Numbered from the stretch's first letter, positions 1-9,147 are shown. The stretch is DNA of 64,000 bases from an uncultured Zoogloea sp. (GCA_937967645.1 CALBTT010000081.1:21218-85217), one strand, 5' to 3'. Made by a program: numbers and translations. Notes: generated by a model from the letters alone, not told the origin.

Positions 1-2
1 CC

Positions 3-47
3 GCCGGCGCGAATGTCTTCTTCGGCGTACGCTACGCACCGAAATAA
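3..47 (+). CDS. C-terminal end of a TonB-dependent outer-membrane receptor (partial)
   Basis: The last 14 codons of a gene that enters from the left edge end in a stop at 45-47. The terminal residues (…NVFFGVRYAPK) look like the last beta-strand of a TonB-dependent receptor, where a Gly-x-Arg-Tyr segment is common. The genes that follow at once are a BtuC-type permease, a BtuD-type ATPase and a corrinoid adenosyltransferase, so a BtuB-like cobalamin receptor is the natural guess. Only a few residues are visible, so the identification rests mostly on context. Confidence 0.45.
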   Translation, partial: AGANVFFGVRYAPK

Positions 48-68
48 GACCGCATGCTCGGAGGGACG

Positions 69-1106
69 ATGGCCCACGGCCACAGCGCAACACCTATCGC
101 GAAGGGCGGCATGCCGTCCCAGCGGCGACGCGCCTTGCAGGTGCTGGCCGGCCTCGTCCTGGCCGCGCTGGCGGCCTTTGCCTGGTCCCTCACGGCCGGT
201 GCGCTGCCGGTCGGCCTCGGTGACCTGCTCGGCGCCCTGCTCGGCGCCCTGGGAGGCGGAGACGGCAGCATGGAGGCGGACATCATCCGCAGCCTGCGCC
301 TGCCCCGCGCCGTGGCGGCCTTCGCCTACGGCGGCCTGCTGGCCCTGGCCGGCGCCCTGATGCAGGTCCTGCTGCGCAACCCCCTGGCCGACCCCTATGT
401 GCTGGGCATCTCGGGCGGCGCGGCGGTGGGTGCCCTGGGCGCCATCCTGGCCGGCGCCACCGCCGGCTGGATCGACGGGGGCGCCTTCATCGGTGCCCTC
501 GGCGCCACCCTGCTGGTTTTCGGGCTGGCCCACGGCGATGGTTCGTGGACCCAGACCCGCCTGCTCCTCACCGGGGTCATCGTGGCGGCCGGCTGTGGCG
601 CCGCCGTGGCCCTGATGCTCAGTCTGGCCCCGGAGGGGCGGGTCAAGGGCATGCTGTTCTGGCTGATGGGCGACGCCAGCGGCGCCACCCGCCCGTGGCC
701 GGCCCTCGGGCTGCTGGTCGTCGGCCTGGCCAGCGTGCTGCCCTTCGCCCGGGAGCTCAACCTGCTGTCCCGCGGCGAGATCACTGCCCGCGCCCTCGGC
801 GTGCGGGTCACCCGCCTGCGCGGGCTGGTCTATGGGCTGGGCTCCCTGCTCACCGCGGTGGCGGTCACCACGGTGGGCTCGGTCGGCTTCGTCGGCCTCA
901 TCGTGCCCCACCTGGTGCGCCTCGCCATCGGCAACGACCAGCGCCTGCTGCTGCCGGCCGCCACCCTGGCCGGTGGCGTGCTGCTGTGTGCCGCCGACAC
1001 GGCGGCCCGCACCGTGGTGGCCCCGGTCCAGCTCCCCGTGGGGGTGCTGACCGCCCTGATCGGGGTGCCAGTCTTCCTCTTCCTGCTGACCCGGCATCCG
1101 CGATGA
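69..1106 (+). CDS. btuC: Cobalamin/iron-siderophore ABC transporter permease (BtuC/FecCD family)
   Basis: Inner-membrane permease that passes vitamin B12 (or a chelate) from a periplasmic binding protein into the cytoplasm. The protein is about 345 aa with many hydrophobic helices. It carries FecCD hallmarks such as GALMQVLLRNPLADPYVLG near the N-terminus and VGFVGLIVPHLVRL near the C-terminus. I chose ATG 69 because a GGAGGG lies at 60-65; an in-frame ATG at 54 and one at 111 are alternatives. The stop overlaps the start of the ATPase gene (ATGA at 1103-1106), so the two are translationally coupled. The adjacent adenosyltransferase favours cobalamin over iron chelates. No BtuF-like binding protein lies in the window; it may be further upstream. 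Confidence 0.85.
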   Translation: MAHGHSATPIAKGGMPSQRRRALQVLAGLVLAALAAFAWSLTAGALPVGLGDLLGALLGALGGGDGSMEADIIRSLRLPRAVAAFAYGGLLALAGALMQVLLRNPLADPYVLGISGGAAVGALGAILAGATAGWIDGGAFIGALGATLLVFGLAHGDGSWTQTRLLLTGVIVAAGCGAAVALMLSLAPEGRVKGMLFWLMGDASGATRPWPALGLLVVGLASVLPFARELNLLSRGEITARALGVRVTRLRGLVYGLGSLLTAVAVTTVGSVGFVGLIVPHLVRLAIGNDQRLLLPAATLAGGVLLCAADTAARTVVAPVQLPVGVLTALIGVPVFLFLLTRHPR

Positions 1107-1885
1107 AGATGGACGTGCGCCCCCCCGTGCTGGCGGCCGAACAGCTCACCGTCCATGTGGGCCGGCGCGACGTGCTGCGGGATCTGAACATCACCGTCCA
1201 GCCCGGCGAGACCCTGGTGATCCTGGGACGCAACGGCGCCGGCAAGACCACCCTGCTGCACACCCTGGCCGGCCTGCGCGATCCGGCCCGCGGCCTGGTG
1301 CTGCTGTCCGGCCAGCCTTATGCCGCCTGGCCGCGGGGCCACGAGGCCTGCCTGCGCGGCCTGCTGGCCCAGAGCCAGCCCGACTTCTTCAGCGCCTCGG
1401 TGCTGGAGACGGCCCTGGTGGGGCGCCACCCCTACCTCGGCCGCTGGGACTGGGAACGCCCCGAGGACGAGGCGATCGCCCTGGCGGCCCTGGCCAGCAT
1501 GGGCCTGGAGGGCTTCGCCGAGCGGCAGGTGCCCACCCTGTCGGGCGGCGAACGCCAGCGCCTGGCGATTGCCGCCCTGCTGACCCAGCAACCCCGCCTC
1601 TACCTGCTGGACGAGCCCCTGGCCCACCTCGACCTGCATCACCAGGTCGCCGTGCTCGACCACTTCCAGGCGCTGGCAGCCCAGGGGGCCGGGGTCGTGA
1701 TGGTGCTCCACGACATCAACCTGGCAGCCCGCTACGCCAGTCATGTGCTGCTGCTGGATGGCGCGGGCGGCCATGTCTTTGGCGCGGCCCATGACGTACT
1801 GACCACCGAACGCCTGTCCCAGGCCTTCGGCCACCCCCTGAGAGCCGTTGCGGACGGGGCCCAAACCCTGTTCGTGCCGACCTGA
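1103..1885 (+). CDS. btuD: Cobalamin/iron-siderophore ABC transporter ATP-binding protein
   Basis: Cytoplasmic ATPase that powers the BtuC-type permease. The 260-aa protein has a complete set of ABC motifs: Walker A GRNGAGKTT, signature LSGGERQRLAIA, Walker B LYLLDEPL followed by the D-loop, and the switch histidine in VLHDINLAARYA. The start codon overlaps the btuC stop (ATGA). It is 24 bp from the adenosyltransferase gene, which points to B12 as cargo. By sequence alone it could also be a FecE/FhuC-type ATPase. Confidence 0.87.
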   Translation: MKMDVRPPVLAAEQLTVHVGRRDVLRDLNITVQPGETLVILGRNGAGKTTLLHTLAGLRDPARGLVLLSGQPYAAWPRGHEACLRGLLAQSQPDFFSASVLETALVGRHPYLGRWDWERPEDEAIALAALASMGLEGFAERQVPTLSGGERQRLAIAALLTQQPRLYLLDEPLAHLDLHHQVAVLDHFQALAAQGAGVVMVLHDINLAARYASHVLLLDGAGGHVFGAAHDVLTTERLSQAFGHPLRAVADGAQTLFVPT

Positions 1886-1909
1886 ACCAACAGAAAAAGA
1901 GAAGAACCG

Positions 1910-2524
1910 ATGAGCGATCAGAACACCAGCGACCGCGACAGCCGCCACAAGAGCCGCATGGAACGCAAGAAGGCGGTGGTCGACGCGGCCATCGCCGCCG
2001 CCACCGACACCCGCGGCTTGCTGCTGGTGAACACCGGCAACGGCAAGGGCAAGTCCAGCGCCGCCTTTGGCGTGCTGGCCCGCGCCCTCGGCCACGGCAT
2101 GCGCGCCGGCGTGGTGCAGTTCGTGAAGGGGCGTTCGGATACCGGCGAGGAAGCCTTCTTCCGCCGCCAGCCGGAAGTCAGCTGGCATGTCATGGGTGAC
2201 GGCTTCACCTGGGACACCCAGGACCGCAGCGCCGACATCGCCAGCGCCCGCGCCGGCTGGGAGCAGGCCCGCGCCTTCCTGCGCGACCCGGCGATCGGCC
2301 TGGTGGTGCTGGACGAGCTGAACATCGTGCTCAAGTACGCCTACCTGGACGTGCAGGAGGTCCTCGCCGACCTGCAGGCCCGCCCGCCCCTGCAGCATGT
2401 GATCGTCACCGGCCGGGGTGCCCCCGAGGCACTGGTCGACGCCGCCGACACAGTGACCGACATGGGCGTGGTCAAGCACGCCTTCAAGGCCGGCATCGCC
2501 GCCCAGCCGGGGGTGGAGTTCTGA
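1910..2524 (+). CDS. cobO: Cob(I)yrinic acid a,c-diamide adenosyltransferase (CobO/BtuR type)
   Basis: Transfers the adenosyl group of ATP to the cobalt of reduced corrinoids, making the coenzyme B12 form after uptake or during synthesis. The 204-aa length is usual for the CobA/CobO/BtuR family. The ATP-binding loop is GNGKGKSSAAFG near residues 44-55, and VVLDELN is the Walker B-like segment. It follows btuD after 24 bp with a purine-rich AAGAGAAG before the ATG, so it is probably in the same operon. The hydrophilic N-terminus (about 30 residues) is typical of the family. Confidence 0.92.
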   Translation: MSDQNTSDRDSRHKSRMERKKAVVDAAIAAATDTRGLLLVNTGNGKGKSSAAFGVLARALGHGMRAGVVQFVKGRSDTGEEAFFRRQPEVSWHVMGDGFTWDTQDRSADIASARAGWEQARAFLRDPAIGLVVLDELNIVLKYAYLDVQEVLADLQARPPLQHVIVTGRGAPEALVDAADTVTDMGVVKHAFKAGIAAQPGVEF

Positions 2525-2560
2525 AGCCCCTGCGGTAAACCCGGGTTCAGCGGAGCCACC

Positions 2561-2588
2561 GGGGCAGGCTAAGCTGCTCCCCTGCCCC
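2561..2588 (+). terminator. Hairpin between cobO and the dehydrogenase gene
   Basis: GGGGCAGG at 2561-2568 pairs with CCTGCCCC at 2581-2588 around a 12-nt loop. There is no clear T-run after it, so it may be a weak terminator or a leader structure just before the start at 2598. Confidence 0.35.
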
Positions 2589-2597
2589 GTCCACGGA

Positions 2598-3560
2598 ATG
2601 CCCCGCCCCATGCACCGCATCGTCTATCTTGAATCCGGCGCCCTGATCGCCGATCTCCGCCGCCCGGCCTTTGCCCACACCTGGACGGAGCATGTCGCCA
2701 CCCGCCAGGCGGAGGTGATCGAACGCCTGGCCGGCGCCAGCATCGCCGTGGTGAACAAGCTGCGCCTCGACGCCGACACCCTGGCGGCCCTGCCCGACCT
2801 GCGGATGGTGGCGATCGCCGCCACCGGCTACAACAACATCGACCTCGAGGCCTGCCGGGCGCGCGGGATCGTGGTCTCGAACGTGCGCGGCTACGCCCGC
2901 GAGACGGTGCCGGAGCACGTCTTCGCGCTGCTGCTGGCGCTGGCGCGGCAGATCGGCCCCTTCCATCAATCGGTGGCCGCGGGGCGCTGGCAGAAGAGCG
3001 AGCAGTTCTGCTATTTCGACTACCCGATCCGCGACCTGGCCGGACGCACGCTGGGCATCCTCGGCAGCGGCGTGCTCGGCGACGGCGTGGCACGCCTGGC
3101 CGAGGCCTTCGGCATGCGGGTCCTGCGCGGCGAGCGCAAGGGCGTGGCGGCGGTCCGGGAGGGCTACACCGGCTTCGACCAGCTGCTCCGCGAGGCCGAC
3201 GTGATCAGCCTGCACTGCCCCCTCAACGACCACACCCGGCACATGATCGGCGCCGCCGAGCTGGCCGCCATGAAACCCGGCGCCCTGCTGATCAACACCG
3301 CCCGGGGCGGGCTGGTGGACGAACAAGCCCTGGCCACCGCCCTGCGCGCCGGACACATCGCCGCCGGCTTCGACGTGCTGACCGAGGAGCCCCCGCGGGA
3401 CAACCCCCTGCTGGCCCCCGACCTGCTCGCCGCGGGCAACTTCATCCTGACCCCCCATGTGGCCTGGTCGAGCCGCGAAGCCATGCAGGTGCTGGCCGAC
3501 CAGCTGATCGACAACATCGAAGCCTTCGCAGCCGGGCAGCCCCGCAACCAGCTGGCGTGA
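2598..3560 (+). CDS. D-2-hydroxyacid dehydrogenase (hydroxypyruvate reductase / glycerate dehydrogenase type)
   Basis: NAD(P)H-dependent reductase of 2-oxo acids, most like HprA-type glycerate dehydrogenases (hydroxypyruvate to D-glycerate). The 320-aa protein has the Rossmann glycine motif in LGILGSGVLGDGVARLA (about residue 155). The catalytic Arg lies in INTARGGLVDE, the Glu in the TEEPPRDNP loop and the His in ILTPHVAWSSREA. Starts at 2598 and 2610 are both possible. It stands alone between the B12 genes and a long non-coding gap. The exact substrate cannot be read from the sequence. Confidence 0.85.
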   Translation: MPRPMHRIVYLESGALIADLRRPAFAHTWTEHVATRQAEVIERLAGASIAVVNKLRLDADTLAALPDLRMVAIAATGYNNIDLEACRARGIVVSNVRGYARETVPEHVFALLLALARQIGPFHQSVAAGRWQKSEQFCYFDYPIRDLAGRTLGILGSGVLGDGVARLAEAFGMRVLRGERKGVAAVREGYTGFDQLLREADVISLHCPLNDHTRHMIGAAELAAMKPGALLINTARGGLVDEQALATALRAGHIAAGFDVLTEEPPRDNPLLAPDLLAAGNFILTPHVAWSSREAMQVLADQLIDNIEAFAAGQPRNQLA

Positions 3561-3926
3561 GGACGGCAGGGCGGCGCAGCCTCCCCGTACCTTGACCCGC
3601 CTTGGCCGGCGACCGAAGCGCCCGTCCTGGCCACCGTCCGCGCCCTCTCCCGGACAGGACTGCCCATTCCGCGGGCTGCTCGTGTCCCTCTCCGGGATAG
3701 GCCGCCCCTGTCCCCGACACGCTCGTGAGGCACTCAGGGCGTCTCGCCGGGTGTCCGGAGTGTGGCTGGGCCGGTCTGCGGGACAGGGGCAGCCTTTCCC
3801 ACAGACCCTCGCGAGGCACGCGCGGACAGGAGTTGCCATGCTGCAGGGGCGGCTTCAGCCGCCCGCAGGTGTTTGATCGGAGTCCGTGGGCGGCTGAAGC
3901 CGCCCCTACACCGCCCCTACACCGGC
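3561..3926. other. Dyad-rich intergenic region
   Basis: This 366-bp stretch between two convergent genes shows no credible gene. It holds two sets of inverted repeats. GCCCCTGTCCC at 3704-3714 is mirrored by GGGACAGGGGC at 3780-3790. A pair of REP-like palindromes lies at 3847-3907. The near-palindromes CTCGTGAG (3722-3729) and CTCGCGAG also occur, each followed by GCAC. It looks like an extragenic repeat cluster, perhaps also ending transcription from both sides. Confidence 0.6.
3847..3907. repeat. REP-like pair of inverted palindromes
   Basis: GGGCGGCTTCAGCCGCCC at 3847-3864 and its exact reverse complement GGGCGGCTGAAGCCGCCC at 3888-3905 face each other across about 23 bp. Each arm is itself almost a perfect palindrome. 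The right arm runs on as CCTAC, and a short 'accgcc…ctac' motif is then repeated up to the gene end. This is the architecture of paired REP elements (BIME-like) described in other proteobacteria. No REP-associated transposase is visible. Confidence 0.65.
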
Positions 3927-6900
3927 CTACACCGCCCGCCCGCGTTTCTTGGGCGTGTTGCTGGTATCGCCCGCCGCTTCGGGCAGGGGTTCGAGCAGGG
4001 CGCGCAGGTCGTCGTCGCCAAACTTGACGGAGCCCTCGTGGTCTTCGGCCAGGATGCCAGCGGCCAGTTCGGCCTTCCTTTCCTGCAGGCCGAGGATCTT
4101 CTCCTCGATGGAGCCGGCCACCACCAGCTTGTAAACGAAGACTGACTTGGTCTGGCCGAGCCGGTGGGCACGGTCGGTGGCCTGGTTTTCGACGGCCGGG
4201 TTCCACCAGGGGTCGTAGTGGATCACCGTATCGGCGGCGGTCAGGTTGAGGCCCACGCCGCCGGCCTTGAGGCTGATCAGGAAGATCGGCACGTCCCCCT
4301 CCTGGAAGGCGCGGATCGGGGCCTCCCGGTCCTGGGTGTCGCCGGTGAGGGTGACGTGCTCGATGCGGCGGGCGTTCAGCTCGGCGGCGATCAGGGCCAG
4401 CATGCCGGTGAATTGGGAAAACAGCAGCACCTTGCGGCCCTCCTCCACCAGCTCTGGCAGCATGTCCATCAGCAGGTCGAGCTTGGCCCGCTCCTTGACC
4501 CGGGCGGCAGCGTCAGTCTTCAGCAGGCGCGGATCGCAGCACACCTGGCGCAGCTTGAGCAGGGCGTCGAGGATGACGATCTGGCTGCGGGCGAAGCCGC
4601 GGGCGGCGATCTCGTCGCGTACCCGCTGGTCCATCGAGGCGCGCACGGTCTCGTAGAGGTCGCGCTGGCGCCCCTCCAGCTCCACGCTGCGCACCACCAC
4701 CGTCTTGGGTGGCAGCTCCGTGGCCACCTCGTCCTTGCGCCGGCGCAGGATGAAGGGGGCGATGCGGCGCGCCAACAGGTCGCGGCGGACGTTGTCGCCG
4801 TGCTTTTCGATGGGGGTGCGCCAGCGGGTGGTGAAATCCTTGGTGTCGCCCAGGAAGCCCGGCAGCAGGAAGTCGAACTGGCTCCACAGCTCGCCCAGGT
4901 GGTTCTCCAGGGGGGTGCCGGTGAGGCACAGGCGGTGCTCGGCCTTGAGGGTGCGCACCACCTGGGCGGCCTGGCTGGCGGCGTTCTTGACGGTCTGGGC
5001 CTCGTCGAGGATCAGCGAGTGGTATTCGTGCGCGGCGAGCTGCTCCCGGTCGCGCCACAGCAGTGGGTAGGTGGTGAGACACACGTCGTGCGCGGGAATC
5101 TGCGCGAAGGCCTCGGCGCGGCCGCTGCCGCGCAGGCTGAGCACCTTCAGGTCGGGCGCGTAGCGTTCGGCCTCGCGCTGCCAGTTGAAGACCAGGGAGG
5201 TGGGCAACACCACCAGGGCCGGCTTGCCGAGCCGGCGGCCGCGCTTTTCGGTGAGCAGGTGGGCCAGGGTCTGGGCCGTCTTGCCGAGGCCCATGTCGTC
5301 GGCCAGGATGCCGGCCAGCCCATGCCAGCGCAGGTGCTGCAGCCAGGCCAGGCCTTCCAGCTGGTAGGGGCGCAGGGCCACGCCGAAGCCCTTGGGCTCG
5401 GCCACCGTCTTGACCTTGCCGGCGCCCCGGATGCGCTTGATCCAGTCATCCAGGCTGGCCAGCCCCTCCGCCCGCCAGCCCTCGCCCAGCACCTCGGAGA
5501 GGCGGGGCGCGTCGAAGCGGGAGACCCGCAGGGTGGCCGACGGGGTGTCAAAGAGATCCACCAGGTTGCGGGCGATCGGCTTGACCCGTTCGGCGGCCAG
5601 GGCCACCCGGTCGCCGTCGTCGAGCTGCACGATGACCTGCGCCTCGTCGGGGATCTGGTCCAGCTGCCTGGGGTCGAGCCAGCGGGCGTCCTGGCGGAAC
5701 ACCAGGTGCAGCATCGGCGCCAGATCCACCCGGCGGCCGTCCACCTCGACGCCCAGGGAGACGTCGAACCAGCCATCGTCGCTCTCCTCGATGGCCACTT
5801 CCCAGCCGGTCGCCACCAGCACCCGGTGGCGGAAGTCCTTGGGGGCGTCGATGCGCCAGCCGGCCGCCCGCAGTTCGGGCGCGATGAGGCCGAAGAAATG
5901 GGCCCAGCGGGCCTCGCTGTCGAGGCCGTACAAGCCCTCGGTGACCGTCCCCGGGCTGATCAGCCAGCCCCGCTTGAGGGGCTGGAAGCCAACCTGCAGG
6001 AAGGCCTGCCAGGCCGCCGCCTCGGCCGCCGGATCGCGCTTGACGCGCACCGCGCGGCCATCCGGCAGGCTGGCCAGATCGCCGATCGAGCCCGGCTCGA
6101 AGCGCGCCTCTCCGTAGGCAAAGAGCGGGGTGGCCACATCGTATTCGCGGCCACCGAAATCGGCCTCGTAGCCCCGATGCTTGCGCCAGCTCCAGCAGAA
6201 CAGGCTGGACACGCCCAGCACCGGCTGACAGGGCTGCTCCAGCAGCGGCAGTTCGGCCGCCTCGCGCCCTTGCGGCGACGGCAGCGCCGGTGCCACCTGG
6301 GCCAGCGCCTCGGCGATCACCGGAAGCTCGGCGGGAGACAGGGCCGGCAGGGTCAGCAGTTCGCCGATCACCAGCGCTTCGCCGATCTGTACGCGGCCTG
6401 CCTCGCCGGCGGCCATGTCGATGTAAGCCAGTGGCTCAGTGCGGATCACCAGGCCGGCCGCAGGCTCCACGGCCACCCGGGCGCGCACGCCGTTCTCGCC
6501 AGGCACCCACTCCAGGGCGGCCGGGCGGGCCACGCCGGCCTTCAAGGGACGCACCTGACCGTCGGACAGAGACTGCAGGTAGCAGCGGCCGGTGGCCATG
6601 GCCGCCTCCAGCAGGGCCAGTCCGGCGGCGCCCGCCAGATGGGGCCAGCCGTAGCCACCGGTACGCCGGTTGGCCTCGCGCAACAGGCGGAAGACGTGCA
6701 GGTCCTCGTCGCGCACGAAGGCCGGCGGACGCAGCAGGGCCTGTTCGTAATTGGTCCACTCGGCGGCCACGCTGGTCAGCTCGCCGTCGCTGCCGGTGCG
6801 GGCCTTGAGGAGGCTGAACTCGAGTTCGTCGCCGGCGGGCAGATGCAGCACCGAGCACAGGTAGAAGATCCCTTCCCTGGACACGGCGGCCTTGCGCGCC

Positions 6901-7283
6901 TTGCCGGCCTTGTCCATGCGCTCGCGCAGGCCGCGGGCCCAGGCCAGCACCTCCGCACGCGGCTTGTTGTCGGCCAGCGCCCCCGGGCGCCGGGCCGCCA
7001 GCACCAGGGCGGCGGCATGCTTGCAGCGGTTGCCCACCGGACAGGTGCACCGGGTGGCCAGCTCGACCGAGCTCTTGCCGAAGAACTCCCGTCGTTCGAG
7101 GCGCACGCTGACCCGGTAAGGAGCGGTCTCGGAGCCCTGCACCAGGGCCTGCAGCTGGTTGCCGGCGACCTCGATGTTGCGCACCCGGCCCACGTAGGTC
7201 CGGGCCCGCATCAGCGCGTTGGCCGAGAACAGTTCTCCCAGCAGGGTGTCATCGAGCTGTGCGAGGAGTCTGGGGAGATCCAT
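3927..7283 (-). CDS. SWIM zinc-finger SNF2-family DNA helicase/ATPase
   Basis: Large (1118 aa) superfamily 2 DNA translocase. The N-terminus has a SWIM zinc motif with C79, C81, C87 and H89. A long middle region follows, which in this family precedes the motor. The SNF2 motor starts around residue 600: motif I ILADDMGLGKT (about residue 660), motif II LILDEAQ (about 757), motif III LTGTPLENHLGELWS, then the C-terminal RecA lobe with KAGGVGLNLT and motif VI TDRAHRLGQ (about 1040). Bacterial members are thought to remodel protein-DNA or RNA polymerase complexes, but the role of this subfamily is not well established. It is a single gene, convergent with the preceding dehydrogenase. Confidence 0.9.
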   Translation of the reverse strand: MDLPRLLAQLDDTLLGELFSANALMRARTYVGRVRNIEVAGNQLQALVQGSETAPYRVSVRLERREFFGKSSVELATRCTCPVGNRCKHAAALVLAARRPGALADNKPRAEVLAWARGLRERMDKAGKARKAAVSREGIFYLCSVLHLPAGDELEFSLLKARTGSDGELTSVAAEWTNYEQALLRPPAFVRDEDLHVFRLLREANRRTGGYGWPHLAGAAGLALLEAAMATGRCYLQSLSDGQVRPLKAGVARPAALEWVPGENGVRARVAVEPAAGLVIRTEPLAYIDMAAGEAGRVQIGEALVIGELLTLPALSPAELPVIAEALAQVAPALPSPQGREAAELPLLEQPCQPVLGVSSLFCWSWRKHRGYEADFGGREYDVATPLFAYGEARFEPGSIGDLASLPDGRAVRVKRDPAAEAAAWQAFLQVGFQPLKRGWLISPGTVTEGLYGLDSEARWAHFFGLIAPELRAAGWRIDAPKDFRHRVLVATGWEVAIEESDDGWFDVSLGVEVDGRRVDLAPMLHLVFRQDARWLDPRQLDQIPDEAQVIVQLDDGDRVALAAERVKPIARNLVDLFDTPSATLRVSRFDAPRLSEVLGEGWRAEGLASLDDWIKRIRGAGKVKTVAEPKGFGVALRPYQLEGLAWLQHLRWHGLAGILADDMGLGKTAQTLAHLLTEKRGRRLGKPALVVLPTSLVFNWQREAERYAPDLKVLSLRGSGRAEAFAQIPAHDVCLTTYPLLWRDREQLAAHEYHSLILDEAQTVKNAASQAAQVVRTLKAEHRLCLTGTPLENHLGELWSQFDFLLPGFLGDTKDFTTRWRTPIEKHGDNVRRDLLARRIAPFILRRRKDEVATELPPKTVVVRSVELEGRQRDLYETVRASMDQRVRDEIAARGFARSQIVILDALLKLRQVCCDPRLLKTDAAARVKERAKLDLLMDMLPELVEEGRKVLLFSQFTGMLALIAAELNARRIEHVTLTGDTQDREAPIRAFQEGDVPIFLISLKAGGVGLNLTAADTVIHYDPWWNPAVENQATDRAHRLGQTKSVFVYKLVVAGSIEEKILGLQERKAELAAGILAEDHEGSVKFGDDDLRALLEPLPEAAGDTSNTPKKRGRAV

Positions 7284-7360
7284 GCCGTATCCGGGCAGCG
7301 AAAACCCCCGATTCTAGGCTTTGCGGCGCTGCAGCGAAACGGTGGGCCGGCGATCTCCAC

Positions 7361-8173
7361 TCAGCCGCTGGCGTCCCGGCCGCTGTCGAGGGAATAGCCG
7401 GCCGCATCGAGCATGGCCGGCAGCGCCTCGGCCGCACGCAGGCGCAGGCGGATATCCACCTGCCCGCTGAGCGGGGTCTCGCCCGGGTTGATCTCGATGG
7501 TCGGCACACCGGCCGAGATGGCGTGCAGCACCGGCCCGGCGATGTAGGGGAAGGCACTGCCGGTGCCGACCGAGATCACCAGATCCGGCCCGGCCGCCAG
7601 CACCGCCTCGAAGCGATGCACCGCCGGGTCGGGCAGGCTTTCGCCGAACAGCACCACGTCGGGCCGCAGGGTGCCGCCGCAGTAGGGGCATTCGGGTGGA
7701 ATCGTCAGGCCCGCATAGTTGTCCACATGCCGGGAACGGCCGCAATCGACACAGCGCAGGCGGCGCAGCGTGCCATGCATCTCGATCACGTCACGGGAGC
7801 CGGCCATCAGGTGAAAGCCATCCACGTTCTGGGTGAGCACGCTGACATGGCCATGCAGGGCCTCCAGCCGGGCGATCGCGTAGTGGCCGGCATTGGGTCG
7901 GGCATCACGGCAGCTGGCCTCGATCTGCGCCAGGTAGCGCCAGGTGATGTCGGGACGACGACGGAACACCTCGCCGGAGAGGGCCTGCTCGATGGGCAAG
8001 CCGATGTCGGTAAGGGCACCCTCGTACAGGCCTCCGACGCCCCGGTAGGTGGGCAGGCCAGAGTCCGCCGACAGGCCGGCGCCGGTGATGAAGAGAATGC
8101 GCCTTGCGGTCGATAGCAGGCGACCTGCGGCGGTGATCTGCCCGGCGTGATCAGCTAAGGTGTTGTTTGTCAT
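7361..8173 (-). CDS. Sir2-family NAD-dependent protein deacylase
   Basis: NAD+-dependent lysine deacylase (sirtuin) of 270 aa. NAD-binding motif GAGLSADSGLPTYRG lies at about 31-45, TQNVDGFH at 114-121 and the catalytic His at 133 in EMHGTL. The structural zinc is held by C141/C144 and C162/C165. I placed the start at 8173 because the frame upstream lacks sirtuin similarity and AAGGGA lies just before this ATG. It diverges from the amidotransferase gene with about 115 bp between them. Confidence 0.9.
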   Translation of the reverse strand: MTNNTLADHAGQITAAGRLLSTARRILFITGAGLSADSGLPTYRGVGGLYEGALTDIGLPIEQALSGEVFRRRPDITWRYLAQIEASCRDARPNAGHYAIARLEALHGHVSVLTQNVDGFHLMAGSRDVIEMHGTLRRLRCVDCGRSRHVDNYAGLTIPPECPYCGGTLRPDVVLFGESLPDPAVHRFEAVLAAGPDLVISVGTGSAFPYIAGPVLHAISAGVPTIEINPGETPLSGQVDIRLRLRAAEALPAMLDAAGYSLDSGRDASG

Positions 8174-8289
8174 GGGAAGTCCCTTGCGGGAGAATTCGGT
8201 GCTCTTGTGCAGGCTGTCGGCATGCGGCAGCAAGAGTTTAATCCTGACCAGCGTGACGGTCTCAAGCCATACGGGAATCGCAAAGAAAA

Positions 8290-9147
8290 ATGTGCCAGTT
8301 GCTGGGAATGAACTGCAATACACCGACGGACATCTGCTTCTCCTTCGCCGGCTTCCAGGCGCGGGGCGGGCTGACCGACGTGCATGGTGACGGCTGGGGC
8401 ATCGCCTTCTTCGAGGGCCGCGGCGTACGCCTCTTCCTCGACCCCAAGGCCAGCGCCCATTCGCCGGTGGCCGAGCTGGTGCGCAGCTACCCCATCCATT
8501 CGCTCAATGTGATCGCCCACATCCGCAAGGCGACCCAGGGCTTCGTCAGCCTCGAGAACACCCACCCCTTCAAGCGGGAGCTGTGGGGGCGCTACTGGGT
8601 GTTTGCCCACAACGGTAACCTGAAGGACTTTGCACCGACGCTGCGGGGCTACTTCCAGCCGGTGGGGCAGACCGATTCCGAGCTGGCCTTCTGCTATCTG
8701 ATGGAGACGCTGCGCCGCCGCTTTCCGGACGGAGAGCCGCCGCGCGACGCCCTGTTCGCGGCGATCCGCGACATCGCGGCGGAGATCGGGGCCCACGGAG
8801 AGTTCAACTTCCTGCTCTCCAACGGCACCTGCCTGTTTGCCCATTGCGCCTCGCGGCTGACCTACATCGTGCGGAAGGCGCCCTTCGACCGGGCTCACCT
8901 GAAGGATCAGGACATCACCGTCGACTTCCGGGAGCTGACCTCGCCGGCCGACCGGGTGGCCGTCGTGGCCACCACCCCGCTGACCGACAACGAGACCTGG
9001 ACCCCCATCGCGCCGGGTACCCTGGTGCTTTTTGTGGACGGCGAAACGGTGGATTGCGGCCCCGCCGGAACCTGCGCCTTCATCCGTGATGACGGTGGGC
9101 AGCCCGCGCCGTCCGCAGGCAGCGGAAGCACCTGCCTCAAGGAATGA
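8290..9147 (+). CDS. Class II glutamine amidotransferase (YafJ-like)
   Basis: 285-aa Ntn-hydrolase-type glutaminase domain. Cys2 (MCQLLG) would become the N-terminal nucleophile after Met removal. Other signatures are GWGIAFFEGRG, the HIRKAT segment, ENTHPF and FAHNGNL. The protein is a stand-alone amidotransferase domain, as in E. coli YafJ, with no synthetase domain attached. The acceptor substrate is unknown. The gene lies on its own between the divergent sirtuin gene and the HIT gene. Confidence 0.85.
   Translation: MCQLLGMNCNTPTDICFSFAGFQARGGLTDVHGDGWGIAFFEGRGVRLFLDPKASAHSPVAELVRSYPIHSLNVIAHIRKATQGFVSLENTHPFKRELWGRYWVFAHNGNLKDFAPTLRGYFQPVGQTDSELAFCYLMETLRRRFPDGEPPRDALFAAIRDIAAEIGAHGEFNFLLSNGTCLFAHCASRLTYIVRKAPFDRAHLKDQDITVDFRELTSPADRVAVVATTPLTDNETWTPIAPGTLVLFVDGETVDCGPAGTCAFIRDDGGQPAPSAGSGSTCLKE

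Noticed and set aside
1..68. Cobalamin riboswitch before btuC
   Set aside because: The gap between the receptor stop and btuC is only about 20 bp. Any riboswitch would be upstream of the receptor gene and outside the window.
3592..3876. 94-codon frame in the gap after the dehydrogenase
   Set aside because: Composition is Arg/Pro-rich, it crosses the palindromic repeats and no ribosome site or domain is seen.
4164..7397. Open frame of over 1000 codons on the plus strand
   Set aside because: It is antisense to the SNF2/SWIM helicase gene, which has clear motifs. The frame is open only because of strong GC bias in codon third positions; the product is Gly/Gln/His-rich with no domain.
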